Source: Pseudo-nitzschia pungens (lineage: Eukaryota > Bacillariophyta > Bacillariophyceae > Bacillariales > Bacillariaceae). From it: 64,000 nucleotides of DNA. Each line of letters begins with the position of its first letter. The stretch's first letter is position 1. Location of the stretch: the NCBI GenBank assembly GCA_037355855.1, contig CM074759.1, positions 4,898,001 through 4,962,000 on the forward strand, in the 5' to 3' direction. The notes under the pieces were generated by a model. The model was given only the letters and a program-made list of their open reading frames with translations, was not told the origin of the DNA and made no database searches. This document shows positions 63,658 to 64,000 of the stretch, piece after piece. The translations under genes and the position numbers were made by a program.

Positions 63658-64000
63658 GATATGTGGCCTCGCCGGTCACATGTCCTAGCTCCTCTTTTTG
63701 ATATCACTGGGACCCCCAAGACTCCTCAAGCAGCTGCCATCAAAGGCAAGCAAAGAAAAGCCCCTTCAGCTTTCACTTGGGGACCTGCTCAAGATAAAGC
63801 TTTTCAAGAGATGAAAGCAATGGTGGCAGCGGATGCGCTGAACACCTATCCAGACCTTAACAAGCCCTTTGAACTGTACACTGATGCCTCAGACCTCCAG
63901 CTCGGTGCTGCCATAATACAAGATGGCAAGCCCATAGCATATTGGTCCAAGAAACTATCTGATGCCCAAAAGAACTATACTACTATGGAGAAAGAACTCC
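63658..64000 (+). CDS. element E pol, part 3 (RNase H, runs off window)
   Basis: The frame resumes at [20 protein letters not shown] and contains the RNase H start [20 protein letters not shown] and the YTTMEKEL region with its catalytic Glu. It is open to the last base. Integrase and the 3' LTR should follow outside the window. Confidence 0.88.

Larger units (their letters stand above)
48863..64000 (+). mobile_element. LTR element D, split by element E (right end outside window)
   Basis: D has its 5' LTR (48863-49186), leader, gag and protease start, and is broken at 51265 by the LTR of E, whose right end is beyond the window. The protein of D stops at QWMDRT, exactly where the homologous region of E continues. 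Confidence 0.8.
51266..64000 (+). mobile_element. LTR element E with three nested DNA insertions
   Basis: E starts with an LTR at 51266 and runs off the window. Its gag is split by 52177-54258, its protease by 55628-61724, and the RT/RNase H junction by 62915-63649. With these set aside, the parts join without lost sequence, so the retroelement was complete when the DNA elements arrived. Confidence 0.85.

Overview
The window looks like a repeat-rich stretch of a nuclear genome from a unicellular photosynthetic stramenopile, most likely a diatom. This is inferred from a secreted M11-type metalloprotease with a diatom-style Cys-rich tail, from Copia and Gypsy polyproteins of the kinds common in diatoms, from a tyrosine-recombinase remnant, and from very small introns and gene bodies. 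No species can be named from sequence alone. There are no rRNA, tRNA or CRISPR features that I can see.

Only three pieces look like host genes: a secreted zinc metalloprotease (2066-3784, +), the first exon of what is probably the protein farnesyl/geranylgeranyltransferase alpha subunit (41365-41542, -, its remainder running into a 500-N gap at 40618-41117), and a small acidic armadillo-like protein (42664-43341, +). Almost everything else is mobile DNA, much of it nested.

Layout: 618-994 is a TA-flanked MITE. 4799-5514 is a decayed tyrosine recombinase. 5515-10053 is a decayed minus-strand Gypsy element (G1). 10054-13657 is a mosaic of a second Gypsy family (here called the B/C/D/E family) with a 5'-truncated LINE. 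13658-16810 holds a minus-strand RT fragment and a 150-bp tandem repeat. 16811-19500 is the 5' half of a Copia element. A LINE begins near 19500 and ends at 40549. Its ORF1 is split by a complete 10.2-kb Gypsy element (G2, 21435-31623, 189-bp LTRs, AGCGT target duplication). Its ORF2 is split by a deleted element C (32665-34582, CCTTT target duplication). G2 itself carries a minus-strand LINE end, the inverted 150-bp repeat array and a third LTR element (B, 26501-29585). After the host genes lies a 4.85-kb Tc1/mariner-like DNA transposon (43618-48467) with two convergent genes, a DDE transposase and a large Cys-rich protein of unknown function. From 48863 to the end is LTR element D, split by LTR element E. 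E is in turn split by a 2.1-kb satellite insertion, a 6.1-kb TIR element built almost entirely from tandem repeats, and a 735-bp hAT-like MITE with an 8-bp target duplication.

Themes that cut across the elements: the gag and pol regions of five retroelement copies are in one frame separated only by UGA; several disabling changes are CpG-to-TpG or CpG-to-CpA; all leaders of the B/C/D/E family begin with the same 12-bp palindrome directly after the LTR; and LINE 3' ends share two adjacent hairpins before an ATT tail.
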